Source: an uncultured bacterium (GTDB taxonomy: Bacteria; Cyanobacteriota; Vampirovibrionia; Obscuribacterales; Obscuribacteraceae). Taken from it: 37,416 nucleotides of DNA. Below are positions 27,081 to 34,995 of this stretch, piece by piece. Positions within the stretch are counted from its first letter, which is position 1, and each line of letters starts with the position of its first letter. The translations under genes and the position numbers were made by a program. The stretch is taken from assembly GCA_903835185.1 (NCBI GenBank), contig CAILLX010000211.1, positions 1 to 37,416 on the forward strand, read 5' to 3'. The notes below the pieces were generated by a model. The model made no database searches. It was not told the DNA's origin and saw only the letters and a program-made list of their open reading frames with translations.

Positions 27081-27125
27081 AGCGCCTTGCCGGTGGTAAG
27101 CGCTCCAAGGCAGGTCGAGCACCTG
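27081..27125 (+). promoter_or_regulatory. Paired hairpins in leader of YqeG-like gene
   Basis: The first stem is AGCG (27081-27084) with CGCT (27101-27104), a 1-nt bulge, then CTTGCC (27086-27091) with GGTAAG (27095-27100, one G-T pair) around a GGT loop. The second stem is CAGGT (27111-27115) with ACCTG (27121-27125). They lie 40-85 nt before the GTG start, in the 197-nt gap between uppS and this gene. They could be a 5'-leader control element; the class is not recognised. Confidence 0.4.
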
Positions 27126-27165
27126 GACCTAAAGGCAACTGCTGATGCGCCGAGATAATTAAACA

Positions 27166-27648
27166 GTGTTTCTGAAACCTACCTATCTAATTGACGGTGA
27201 CATCACCGATATCAACCTGGAACTTCTCCTGGCAGATGGAGTTAAAGGACTCATATTCGATCTCGACAGCACGCTGCTGGCGCCACGCTCGGGCATACTT
27301 ACAGCAGAAGTTGAGCAGTGGCTTACTGTGGCTCGCTCTGGCTTCAAGTTAGCCATAGTAAGCAACAACAAGGAAAAGCTTTATTTAGACAAGGTTAGAT
27401 ATCTTCTCGATATACCAGCTATAGGTCACGCAGCTAAGCCACGCCGAAGAGCGTTCTTGCAAGCTCTGCAGCTCCTGCAACTTGAAGCGCACGAGGTGGC
27501 TGTAGTTGGAGATCGACCGCTGACTGATGTTTTAGGTGGACTGCGCGCAGGTATGAAAACGGTGCTTGTCTGGCCCTTAAAGTCAATGAACGAGCCTGAC
27601 TGGATTACATTCTTTCGCAAGTTAGAGCGCTGCTTTATCAAAACTTAG
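27166..27648 (+). CDS. YqeG family HAD IIIA-type phosphatase
   Basis: The 160-residue HAD-fold enzyme has motif I FDLDSTLLAP, with nucleophile D32 and D34, and motif II VSNN (about 65-68). The motif III/IV zone has K91-P92 followed by VVGDRPLTDVLGG, where D116 and D121 likely bind magnesium. The opening FLKPTYLIDGDITDINLELLLADGVKGLIFDLDSTL is characteristic of YqeG proteins, whose yeast relative is the mitochondrial phosphatidylglycerophosphatase Gep4. A role as phosphatidylglycerophosphate phosphatase is therefore plausible, in keeping with the lipid/envelope theme, but is inferred. The start is GTG 27166 with only a weak purine-rich site (GAGA). The gene ends 52 nt before the next start on the same strand. 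Confidence 0.9.
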   Translation: MFLKPTYLIDGDITDINLELLLADGVKGLIFDLDSTLLAPRSGILTAEVEQWLTVARSGFKLAIVSNNKEKLYLDKVRYLLDIPAIGHAAKPRRRAFLQALQLLQLEAHEVAVVGDRPLTDVLGGLRAGMKTVLVWPLKSMNEPDWITFFRKLERCFIKT

Positions 27649-27700
27649 GCTAATATATTGCCTGGAGATTGCGGGATCCCTTGTGAATTCGAAGGACCAT

Positions 27701-29935
27701 ATGCAACGCTTGCTAGTATCCAGCTGCCTGCTTATTCTGGCTGTTCAACCTGCCTTAGCGCAAGCAAAGAAAGAGGCAGTATCACTTGCAATACCAGGAC
27801 TCTCATGTCCTGCACCGCTAGCAATACCACATCAAAGGCAACAGGGGCGTCAAAAAGATCTCTCAGATCTTACCCGTTCCTCCTACCCCCGCACACACTA
27901 TCAGCGCGGTCTTTATTACAACCAAACAGGAGACCTCAACGCCGCCCTTATAGAATTTCTCAAAGCGACACAAGAAAACCCTCGCGCTGTAAAGGCTTTC
28001 TACGAACAAGCTCTTATCTTTCATAAGCGTGGCTACTTAAAGCTGGCTGCTTCATCTCTCGAGCAAGCTCTGGCAGCAGATCCCAATTTTCGACAGGCTC
28101 GTGTTTTGCTGGCTGCCATCCGGCTGGAGCAAGGGAATGTGAGCAGCGCAGTCCAGCAGCTCTCCAGCAGCCTGGGACTGCCTTCAGCAACGCCCATTCA
28201 GGAGAGTAGTTCCAGGACAGGCACAAAACAACAAAACAGTCGCCCTGTCGGCTCAGCCGATCAACCTGTCTGCCTGCCTTCATCTCCCCAACCATTTCAC
28301 ACAGCTTCGCAGCAACTAGCTCCTCCAGCCCAGCAGTCTGAGGTTGAAAATACAGACTCCGCAGATAAAGCTCCGCTGCCAACAACAGCACAGGGAGCCG
28401 AGAGCACCCCTTTAAACGACCTACTCAAAGGTATCCCAGGCATCGACCCGGCTGTTCCTTCCGCAACCTCAGCTGTTGCTGCCGCTGGCATTGAAGCTAA
28501 CATTAGCTCTGGTCCGGTCGGCACCGCTGCCGGTATGTGTTCTGAGTCCAAAACAGGTGTGCCCAGCCATAAGACCTGGCACCACCATGCAGCACCACAC
28601 TTAACATCAGGCAGTGCAGGAACGCACAAGAGTTTCCTTTCCCACTGGCATTTTGGACGCCTTTCCCAAGCGCCAGCCGCAAACCCTGCCGGTCTGGATC
28701 TGGTCAGTCAAAAAACCAAAGCGCACAAACCTTTTTTTAATTGGCAACCGAGAAGTCCGTTAAAACAGCCGCCGAAAATCGCAAGACTAGATCACAAAGC
28801 AGCAAAGCTGAAGGCAAAAGCTGACACTTTCAGACAGAAGGCCGATAATTTAGGACTGGCAACAAGGAAAGCACCGTCGCCAGCTGTGGGCAGCCAGTCA
28901 GCAAAAGTTGATCATAAACGCAATAACGAACAGGCGTCAGCCACCAGGACACAATCAGATGCCACACGCGCACAAAGTAGCAGTCTTAAGGCTGAGCTGC
29001 AAAAGACACCGTGGTTTGCCGGTCTCTTTTCATTATTTGCCCGCCGAGCACCAAGTACGGTACCGATTCGAGAAAATAATCAAACAACTGAATTGGTGAA
29101 CCAACCTGTCAAAACCCAGCTGGAGATGGTAGTAAGGCAACCTTTATCTCCGTTGTCACAGCAAGTCACAAGCAGCTCCGGGCAGCAAGTCTTTGATCGT
29201 CAGGCACCAGCATCCCAGTTTACACAGGTCAGCCAACCTGAGCCTCCTGTTGAAAGATGTGCTCCCAGCCAGACACAGCCTGCCAGCACAGACCCACTTT
29301 CTCAACCTCAGCAGCTTGCTGCCTCTCACACATCTGCTTACCTGCAGACAAACATTGAATCAACAGCAAATCCAAATGTAACGGCTGCAGAACACTCGGT
29401 TGCTATTACACCCAGACAGACAAGCGCACCACAGTGGTCTCCCTCGCAGCTACGCTGGCTTTCCCTGCCTCCACTTATTTTAGACAGACGCATGAACAGT
29501 TGTCCGAGCAACAACCAGCACAGGACACAACAGGTCTCTTCGCCAACCAGGGGTCAAGCAGTTGTCGAAGAGAGCTGGACAAAACGTTTAAAATATCTGG
29601 CTACCCATGGTACCAACAGTCTAAAAACAGGCGAAGCTTTCATGTTTTCCGAAGAAACTGGTGAAGCTACTCTCTTCCTTGCAACTGGAGAGACGATTCG
29701 TCGCAATATAGCCACACCACAAGATCCTGAAACAGTAGCAAGGTTGCGCCGTCCGGACATCCTTGTTCCTCACGACCTGCAATACAGTCTCTCTCTGTTA
29801 GGTAAGTTATTGCCGAAACAGGCAGAGGAGCCCAGGTCAACAGAATCGGATCAGACAAACGCCTTTGCTTTTGCTGACGTACTGCAAGGTTCAAACAAAT
29901 TCTGGGATTGGATAAGACAATCTGTGCACTTCTAA
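27701..29935 (+). CDS. Exported TPR protein with long Pro/Gln/Ser-rich region
   Basis: The protein has 744 residues from ATG 27701, chosen because GAAGGA lies just upstream and because a clean signal peptide (1-20, ending ALA/QA) then starts the protein. GTG 27683 is the alternative. Residues about 60-170 form two to three TPR units (YYNQTGDLNAALIEFLKATQENP, FHKRGYLKLAASSLEQALAADP). The remainder is mostly disordered and rich in Pro, Gln, Ser, Ala and His, with a Lys/Ala helical patch around 365-400. A short ordered C-terminal part (about 620-700) has EAFMFSEETGEATLFLATGETIRR. It recalls periplasmic or surface adaptor proteins. No enzyme motif is seen. The C-terminal domain is not one I recognise. 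Confidence 0.88.
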   Translation: MQRLLVSSCLLILAVQPALAQAKKEAVSLAIPGLSCPAPLAIPHQRQQGRQKDLSDLTRSSYPRTHYQRGLYYNQTGDLNAALIEFLKATQENPRAVKAFYEQALIFHKRGYLKLAASSLEQALAADPNFRQARVLLAAIRLEQGNVSSAVQQLSSSLGLPSATPIQESSSRTGTKQQNSRPVGSADQPVCLPSSPQPFHTASQQLAPPAQQSEVENTDSADKAPLPTTAQGAESTPLNDLLKGIPGIDPAVPSATSAVAAAGIEANISSGPVGTAAGMCSESKTGVPSHKTWHHHAAPHLTSGSAGTHKSFLSHWHFGRLSQAPAANPAGLDLVSQKTKAHKPFFNWQPRSPLKQPPKIARLDHKAAKLKAKADTFRQKADNLGLATRKAPSPAVGSQSAKVDHKRNNEQASATRTQSDATRAQSSSLKAELQKTPWFAGLFSLFARRAPSTVPIRENNQTTELVNQPVKTQLEMVVRQPLSPLSQQVTSSSGQQVFDRQAPASQFTQVSQPEPPVERCAPSQTQPASTDPLSQPQQLAASHTSAYLQTNIESTANPNVTAAEHSVAITPRQTSAPQWSPSQLRWLSLPPLILDRRMNSCPSNNQHRTQQVSSPTRGQAVVEESWTKRLKYLATHGTNSLKTGEAFMFSEETGEATLFLATGETIRRNIATPQDPETVARLRRPDILVPHDLQYSLSLLGKLLPKQAEEPRSTESDQTNAFAFADVLQGSNKFWDWIRQSVHF

Positions 29936-29952
29936 ATTATTCTGTGAATTAA

Positions 29953-30067
29953 TCCGGGCAGAAATGAAATAGAGACAGCCTGGACAGGCTTTTCAGCTGC
30001 AATGCCCGGGTGCAAACCAGGGGAAACCCTGTGTTTGCTTTCTCCTGCAGACGATACGCTGGTATCG
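29953..30067 (+). ncRNA. Structured 5' leader RNA upstream of VIT-VWA gene
   Basis: Within 158 nt, several helices can be drawn. P1 is CCGGGCA (29954-29960) with TGCCCGG (30003-30009). Inside it is AGCCT/AGGCT (29977-29981 with 29986-29990), followed by TTTT. Then GCAAAC-CAGGG (30012-30022), a GAAA tetraloop (30023-30026), and CCCTG-t-GTTTGC (30027-30038), 11 pairs with one bulge. Then CGATAC/GTATCG (30052-30067) sits about 12 nt before AAGGAG. This resembles a riboswitch or protein-bound leader. I could not match it to TPP, cobalamin, c-di-GMP, c-di-AMP, glycine or SAM consensus cores. The inner AGCCT hairpin plus TTTT might instead terminate the upstream TPR transcript. Confidence 0.5.
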
Positions 30068-30093
30068 ATTGAACTGGGAAGGAGACGACTGAG

Positions 30094-32667
30094 ATGAACA
30101 TGCCTGCACGCAATAAAATGAATAGTAAGAGCAGCAGAGTAATTGACATGCGGTCAGTTATTGCCTGGTACCTGGTGACATTAACAAGCTTTACTGCCGT
30201 TCCCTGGTCTGCTCAGCCTGTCAGAGCACAAATTGCTGCAGCAGCAACTCAAGCAGCTCAACTGCATTTTCCTGGAACCGGCTCCGGCACATTGACAGCA
30301 ATAACGTCAGAAGGCAAACAGTTGGGCAGCTGTCCACTCAAGCACACAACTGTCAAAGCTGACATCTCAGGCTATGTATCTCGGGTAACAGTCACCCAGT
30401 TATTTGAAAACAAGTTTAAAAACAAGATTGAGGCTGTGTACATCTTCCCGCTCTCAGAAAGCGCGGCAGTAGATGAGATGCTTATGAAGGTCGGCATGCG
30501 AACAGTTCATGGCACGATTAAGAAGCGCGAAGAGGCAAAGCAGATTTACGAATCAGCAAAAGCTGCCGGCAAAGTAGCTGCTTTACTCGACCAGGAACGA
30601 ACAAATATTTTCACTCAATCTGTAGCCAATATTATGCCTGGCGAGAAGGTTGAAATAACAATCAAATATGTAGACCTTTTACCTTATGAAGCCGGCACAT
30701 ATACTTTTGCCTTCCCAACAGTTGTAGGTCCCCGCTTTATCCCAGGCAACGCCACCGGCAAGCAAGGCACAGGGCGGATTGCCGACACAAGCACAGTTCC
30801 GGATGCATCACGCATTACGCCTACGGTAGCTCCTGAGGGCAGTCGTGCCGGACACGACATCTCCATTGCAGTAGCAATTGATGCCGGTGTGCCTATTGGG
30901 CAGATAGAGTCAAAAGTTCATGATGTGACAACCAGCCGTTCAGGCGCCACTAGAGCAACTGTCAGCCTCAAGGATAAGAACACTCTTCCAAATAAAGACT
31001 TTGTCCTCACCTGGCAGGTAGCTAGCGAAAAGCTCAGCAGCGGTTACCTGGCACATAAAACAGACAAGTCTGGCTACTTTACACTCATGCTTCTGCCGCC
31101 AGCACGAGTAAAGCCAGAGCAGATTGCTCCTAAAGAGATGGTCTTTCTCATAGACTGCTCCGGCTCGCAGTCAGGACTACCGCTGCAGAAAGCAAAGGAG
31201 ACTCTAAACTACATTGTCGATCACATGAATGTAAAAGACACATTCCAGATTCTTGCTTTCAGTAACGGTGTTCGCTCCTTTTCCGACAAGCCGTTGCCGG
31301 CAAGCCCGGAAATGCGCCAGCGTGCTCAACAGTTTATCAGCAAGCTTGAAGCTGACGGTGGCACATGGATGGCACCGGCAGTAGAAGCAGCCTGCAGCAT
31401 CCCTGCCGATGCACACAGGTTGAGGATTGTCTGCTTTATGACTGACGGCTATGTCGGTAATGATTTTGAGATACTCGGTATGATAAGAAAGCTGCGCGGT
31501 AGTTCACGCTGGTTTCCCTTTGGCACCGGTGGCAGTGTCAACAGGATGCTCATTGACGGTATTGCCCGCGAAGGCGGGGGCGAGCCTGATTATGTTCTTC
31601 TCAACAGTCCAGGACCTGCTGTAGGCAAGAAATTTTACGACCGTATCTCCACTCCTGTAGCCACAGACATCAAATTAGATTTCCACGGTTTGCCAGTCAA
31701 GGACATATTTCCATACGACATCTCTGACGTCTGGTCTGAACGCCCACTTTATATCAAGGGCCGCTACCTGAACGGATGCGAAGGAACAGTCACGATGTCA
31801 GGTTATGCTGGTGGTAGACAATTCAGTCAGAATCTTCACGTCAAGTTCCCAGATAGCGAACCAGCCAGTGCGGTACTCGGACCAATCTGGGCTCGAGCCA
31901 AAGTTGACCGACTCATGGCTGAAGACTGGTTTGGCGCTCAGCGAGGATCAGTCAATAAAGAGCTTAAAGACGAGATTGTCAGCACTGCTCTTGAGCACCA
32001 CATCATGACGCAATATACATCTTTTGTAGCTGTCGAAGAGAAAACTGTCACTGCAGGTGGTGTGCTTCAAACTGTAGCTGTTCCTGTGGAAATGCCGGAA
32101 GGAGTCTCACGCGAAAAGACATTAGAAGGAGGCGGTGGTTCTGGCGGCTCCGCTGCTATGAGTTGTGCATCTCCTCCAATGCCGATGTGCAGCTATCATC
32201 CCATCCCGGTCCCTGGTGCCCAAGCGAGCAGACAGACGTTCGAGGTCAAAACGAGAGGTTCGCTTATGATCTCAAGCAACAGCCCAAATAGTCCTCTGAC
32301 CGGCAAAGACAGCACAACTGCTACGGCACCAAGCTCATCAAAGCTGCATAAATCTTTGCAACATTTAGCAGAAACGCTCAAACAAAATGCCCATCCACAA
32401 GGGATCGAGATTGTTCACGGCAAAGTAACTGTCATGATTCATGTCAAAGATCTCTCAAATGCAACTGTGAAAAAGATCGAGGCTCTTGGAGTGGACATCC
32501 TCTCCCGGCAGAACAAGAGAATCACTGGTCGCGTTCCCATCACCAAACTAGAAGAGCTTGCTCGTTTGTTTGAAGTGACTTTCATAGAACCACTGAGAAC
32601 GCTAGTTTCATCAATTGCCACTACTGCTCTTGCAACTTTCCACCCAGGTCCAAACACACAAGGCTAA
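30094..32667 (+). CDS. VIT and von Willebrand factor A domain protein
   Basis: The protein has 857 residues. ATG 30094 has AAGGAG 9 nt upstream. A signal peptide follows a short hydrophilic leader (hydrophobic core about 22-37, cleavage near VRA/QI at 45). The VIT domain (about 60-195) shows VTQLFENKFKNKIEAVYIFPL and HGTIKKREEAKQIYESAKAAGK. The VWA domain (about 345-520) has the metal-ion site D354-C-S-G-S358 and a second acidic loop TDG (D451). A Gly/Ser/Met/Cys/Pro-rich spacer follows. The C-terminus (about 755-850) reads GKVTVMIHVKDLS...LEELARLFEVTFIEP, a pattern like protease pro-domains. VIT-VWA proteins relate to inter-alpha-trypsin-inhibitor heavy chains and sortase-target proteins, but no LPXTG is present. 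The partner is unknown. Confidence 0.92.
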   Translation: MNMPARNKMNSKSSRVIDMRSVIAWYLVTLTSFTAVPWSAQPVRAQIAAAATQAAQLHFPGTGSGTLTAITSEGKQLGSCPLKHTTVKADISGYVSRVTVTQLFENKFKNKIEAVYIFPLSESAAVDEMLMKVGMRTVHGTIKKREEAKQIYESAKAAGKVAALLDQERTNIFTQSVANIMPGEKVEITIKYVDLLPYEAGTYTFAFPTVVGPRFIPGNATGKQGTGRIADTSTVPDASRITPTVAPEGSRAGHDISIAVAIDAGVPIGQIESKVHDVTTSRSGATRATVSLKDKNTLPNKDFVLTWQVASEKLSSGYLAHKTDKSGYFTLMLLPPARVKPEQIAPKEMVFLIDCSGSQSGLPLQKAKETLNYIVDHMNVKDTFQILAFSNGVRSFSDKPLPASPEMRQRAQQFISKLEADGGTWMAPAVEAACSIPADAHRLRIVCFMTDGYVGNDFEILGMIRKLRGSSRWFPFGTGGSVNRMLIDGIAREGGGEPDYVLLNSPGPAVGKKFYDRISTPVATDIKLDFHGLPVKDIFPYDISDVWSERPLYIKGRYLNGCEGTVTMSGYAGGRQFSQNLHVKFPDSEPASAVLGPIWARAKVDRLMAEDWFGAQRGSVNKELKDEIVSTALEHHIMTQYTSFVAVEEKTVTAGGVLQTVAVPVEMPEGVSREKTLEGGGGSGGSAAMSCASPPMPMCSYHPIPVPGAQASRQTFEVKTRGSLMISSNSPNSPLTGKDSTTATAPSSSKLHKSLQHLAETLKQNAHPQGIEIVHGKVTVMIHVKDLSNATVKKIEALGVDILSRQNKRITGRVPITKLEELARLFEVTFIEPLRTLVSSIATTALATFHPGPNTQG

Positions 32668-32688
32668 AAGTAAACTACAACTCCCCTG

Positions 32689-32716
32689 CAGACCAGAGAC
32701 TGACCGCTCTGGTCTG
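32689..32716. terminator. Bidirectional terminator hairpin between convergent genes
   Basis: CAGACCAGAG (32689-32698) and CTCTGGTCTG (32707-32716) pair perfectly over 10 bp around an 8-nt loop. It is centred in the 66-nt gap between the VIT-VWA stop and the alpha/beta hydrolase stop. A partial T-rich tail (ATTATTT) follows on the plus strand. Its position between convergent stops makes a shared terminator the natural reading. Confidence 0.75.
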
Positions 32717-32733
32717 ACATTATTTGCTCAGGC

Positions 32734-33495
32734 TCAGCAGTCACCGTCAGTAATGCTGCCGTTCTGGATCTTCTCAGCCAGCCACTCATTAAACTGATCA
32801 GGTTGATCATCCATGCAGCTGTGCCCGGCAAATTCAAAGATCCTCAAGGTCGAGCCCGGGATTAGTTGATGGATTTTCTCCGCATAAAAATAGGGCGCCA
32901 CAACATCGAAGCGACCAACTGAAAGATGCACGGGACAGGGAATTTTGTGTTCTTTGTCGACAAGATTAATCGTGGCGAAATGCTCAACAATCTGCTGCAA
33001 GCTATGCCGTTCCGTATCAATGAGTATGCGGTGACGAAGCGGCAGCTTCTTGTGAAAGATTGTCCCTCTAACAAGCTCAAACGGGGAGCAAAGAAACCAG
33101 CGAAAGATCAAAGTGATCATAGGCGGTACTTTCCCGGGAAGCCCCACTGCCAGTATTTGTACAAACAGCTCAGGGTGCGCCTGAGACATCTGCAGCAGGA
33201 TAATGGCGCCTAAAGAGTGTCCGACCCAGATAGCCGGATATCTGATCTGGCAACACTCAAGAGTCTCAAGAAGATCTTCAACATGCACTTCAATACCGGT
33301 CCACTCTTGCGGCTCATGCGTTAGCCCATGCCCTCGCAGCTCAGGCACGAAACAGCGGTGCCCTGAAGCAGTCAGCAGCTTCACCTGCGGCTCCCAGAGG
33401 GTACCATCAGCTCCAGTGCCGTGGATGAGGACAACATCCGGCAATGTTTTGCCGTTAGAATTATCCGCCTCAAACTGACGAACAGCTATACGCAC
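32734..33495 (-). CDS. Alpha/beta hydrolase
   Basis: This is a 253-residue alpha/beta-hydrolase fold. VVLIHGTGADGTLWEPQ gives the oxyanion-hole HGTG (25-28). The nucleophile elbow is VGHSLG with S94, the likely acid D197 lies in VGRFDVVAPY, and H225 is in FAGHSCMDD. The overall look is that of the carboxylesterase/lactonase-like MhpC group. The substrate is unknown. The start is GTG 33493-33495, with a near-perfect GGAGGTGA ribosome-binding site in front. No ATG competes. It lies 151 nt downstream of the glycosyltransferase on the same strand, with a 12-bp perfect hairpin directly before its ribosome-binding site, so its translation or read-through may be controlled there. Confidence 0.9.
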   Translation of the reverse strand: MRIAVRQFEADNSNGKTLPDVVLIHGTGADGTLWEPQVKLLTASGHRCFVPELRGHGLTHEPQEWTGIEVHVEDLLETLECCQIRYPAIWVGHSLGAIILLQMSQAHPELFVQILAVGLPGKVPPMITLIFRWFLCSPFELVRGTIFHKKLPLRHRILIDTERHSLQQIVEHFATINLVDKEHKIPCPVHLSVGRFDVVAPYFYAEKIHQLIPGSTLRIFEFAGHSCMDDQPDQFNEWLAEKIQNGSITDGDC

Positions 33496-33498
33496 TTC

Positions 33499-33506
33499 TC
33501 ACCTCC
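33499..33506 (-). promoter_or_regulatory. Ribosome-binding site deciding hydrolase GTG start
   Basis: GGAGGTGA on the minus strand. The GGAGG part lies 6 nt before GTG 33493-33495, which establishes the GTG start. Confidence 0.8.
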
Positions 33507-33514
33507 GCTCAAAT

Positions 33515-33551
33515 AGATCATGGCATAGCTGCAAGTCCCATGCCATGATCT
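33515..33551 (-). promoter_or_regulatory. 12-bp perfect hairpin next to hydrolase ribosome-binding site
   Basis: AGATCATGGCAT (33515-33526) and ATGCCATGATCT (33540-33551) are perfectly complementary around a 13-nt loop. On the minus strand it lies between the glycosyltransferase stop and the hydrolase start, ending 8 nt before GGAGGTGA. It may be a terminator or attenuator for the upstream gene, or an operator. Only a short ATTT follows, so a simple intrinsic terminator is not certain. Confidence 0.6.
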
Positions 33552-33646
33552 GTCAACACTTAATAAAGCGTTATCCGCCAAAGTAGCAGCCTGCTACAAC
33601 ATCTTAACTACTCAACAAAGCCCTGCCAAAAAGCATCTGCTCTTTC

Positions 33647-34879
33647 TTAAACAGCATCCCAGAGCGGCTCGAAAACAGCCTCTCCTGCGGCAACCGGCTC
33701 TGTGTCTACCACCAGGTCATAGTCAGGCTCGCAAGCAGCCAGGGCAATCTTGGCTATTTCATAGGCTCCAGCAGTCTGATTGAGATTATGGAGCGCTGGC
33801 AGCGGCTGGCTTTCCCTGTTTGGTTTCGGGTCAAGAGATTCAACAATGGAGATAATATCGGCAGGCTCTCTCACCGCCTGGGATACCCCCATGTTCAACA
33901 ACATTTCAACTGTGCCACGCTCTTGCGGCATCGGCTCTGTAATAACGTCAAACACAAGCGGCAACCTCTTGGCAATCGCTTCGAATGTAGTCAGTCCGCC
34001 AGCCTTAGTAACCATGAGGTCACAATGACTCATGACATCAACCATTGAGTTGTGAAACGGCAACACAGCTGTCTTAATCGGCGAGACAGCTGATGCAACT
34101 TCCATGGCTTCATACAATACTGTATTGTGTCCACAGAGAAACAGCACCTGAAACGGCCTTCCTACCTTGGCTAGCTGCTCGTATACTTTCTGCATATTGC
34201 CACCGCCAGCCCAGCCGGCGTTAATACAGACAGTAAGCTTGTCAGGTTCTAAGCCAAGCTCTTGCAAAAACTCAGCTCTGCTCTTGCTGGAAGGTTTGAG
34301 AAAGTCCGGGTTAACGGGCATCCCCAAAATGCGAATCCGCTCAGGATGTACTCCCATAGCAACTAACTGATCTCGCGCAAGATCATTAGGGGCAATAATC
34401 AGATCCATATCTTTACAAGCCCAGCCTGCCCAGAGCTCTCCATTAGGATCAGTTATGACCTCGATCAACCTGACAGTTTTTGTTAAACCAAGCTCTTTAC
34501 GATTGCGGGCCAGGTAATGATTAAGCATCGGGTGTACAGAAACGATTACAGATGGCTCTTCCTTTGTCAAAAGCTGTTTAAGGAAAGGTCTAATTAACCA
34601 GTAACCCACAAGTGAATCATTCGGCTTGATCACGTTAATAAAGGCGTAGTAGTACTTCATCCAGGACTGCTTGTGACATAGCAGGTAGTTATAAAGCCCT
34701 ACGAACAGCTGGTTAATCGGATGACTTCTCTCCACTACAGAGTCAACTACCAACTTGAGCCGATCTCCCAGCTTCTGCTGGGCAGACAGCTCAATTAGGG
34801 CTGCCTCCAGGGCGCGAGCAGCACTAGCGTGCCCCCCGCCTGTTTTAGAAAAGAAAATCCAAACTTTGTAATCCACCAT
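33647..34879 (-). CDS. MGDG-synthase-like / processive diacylglycerol glycosyltransferase family protein
   Basis: The 410-residue GT28-type enzyme has the N-terminal motif FFSKTGGGHASAARAL (10-25), with the GGGH (14-17) that marks the MGDG synthase/UgtP family acceptor-side domain. The central VSVHPMLNHYLA and VITDPNGELWAGWACKDMDLIIAPN match the family's linker region. The donor-side domain has ILGMPVNPDF and TKAGGLTTFEA (around 290), the sugar-nucleotide-binding loop seen in MurG and MGD proteins. Such enzymes transfer glucose or galactose from UDP-sugar to diacylglycerol on the cytoplasmic membrane face. Which sugar is used cannot be told. ATG 34879 lacks a strong ribosome-binding site. It diverges from the lipase-like gene across 116 nt containing the palindrome ATGCATGCAT (34912-34921). 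Confidence 0.9.
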   Translation of the reverse strand: MVDYKVWIFFSKTGGGHASAARALEAALIELSAQQKLGDRLKLVVDSVVERSHPINQLFVGLYNYLLCHKQSWMKYYYAFINVIKPNDSLVGYWLIRPFLKQLLTKEEPSVIVSVHPMLNHYLARNRKELGLTKTVRLIEVITDPNGELWAGWACKDMDLIIAPNDLARDQLVAMGVHPERIRILGMPVNPDFLKPSSKSRAEFLQELGLEPDKLTVCINAGWAGGGNMQKVYEQLAKVGRPFQVLFLCGHNTVLYEAMEVASAVSPIKTAVLPFHNSMVDVMSHCDLMVTKAGGLTTFEAIAKRLPLVFDVITEPMPQERGTVEMLLNMGVSQAVREPADIISIVESLDPKPNRESQPLPALHNLNQTAGAYEIAKIALAACEPDYDLVVDTEPVAAGEAVFEPLWDAV

Positions 34880-34995
34880 AATTTTTAAAAGAGCCGCTTA
34901 TCCTCTACTTAATGCATGCATACATCTGCTAGTCTGGTAGCTAAAATCTGCTTTGTATTGGCCAACCTGGAATCCCATTACTAAGGACCTTAATA

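Noticed and set aside
30001-30095. c-di-GMP or TPP riboswitch
   Set aside because: GCAAACC and CTGAGATG words occur, but the second conserved halves (GACGCAAAGCC; GGATAATGCCAGC-like) are missing, and the CTGAGATG overlaps the start codon.
34912-34921. ATGCATGCAT palindrome as an operator
   Set aside because: Ten bases of simple alternating purine-pyrimidine sequence can arise by chance; no second site nearby.
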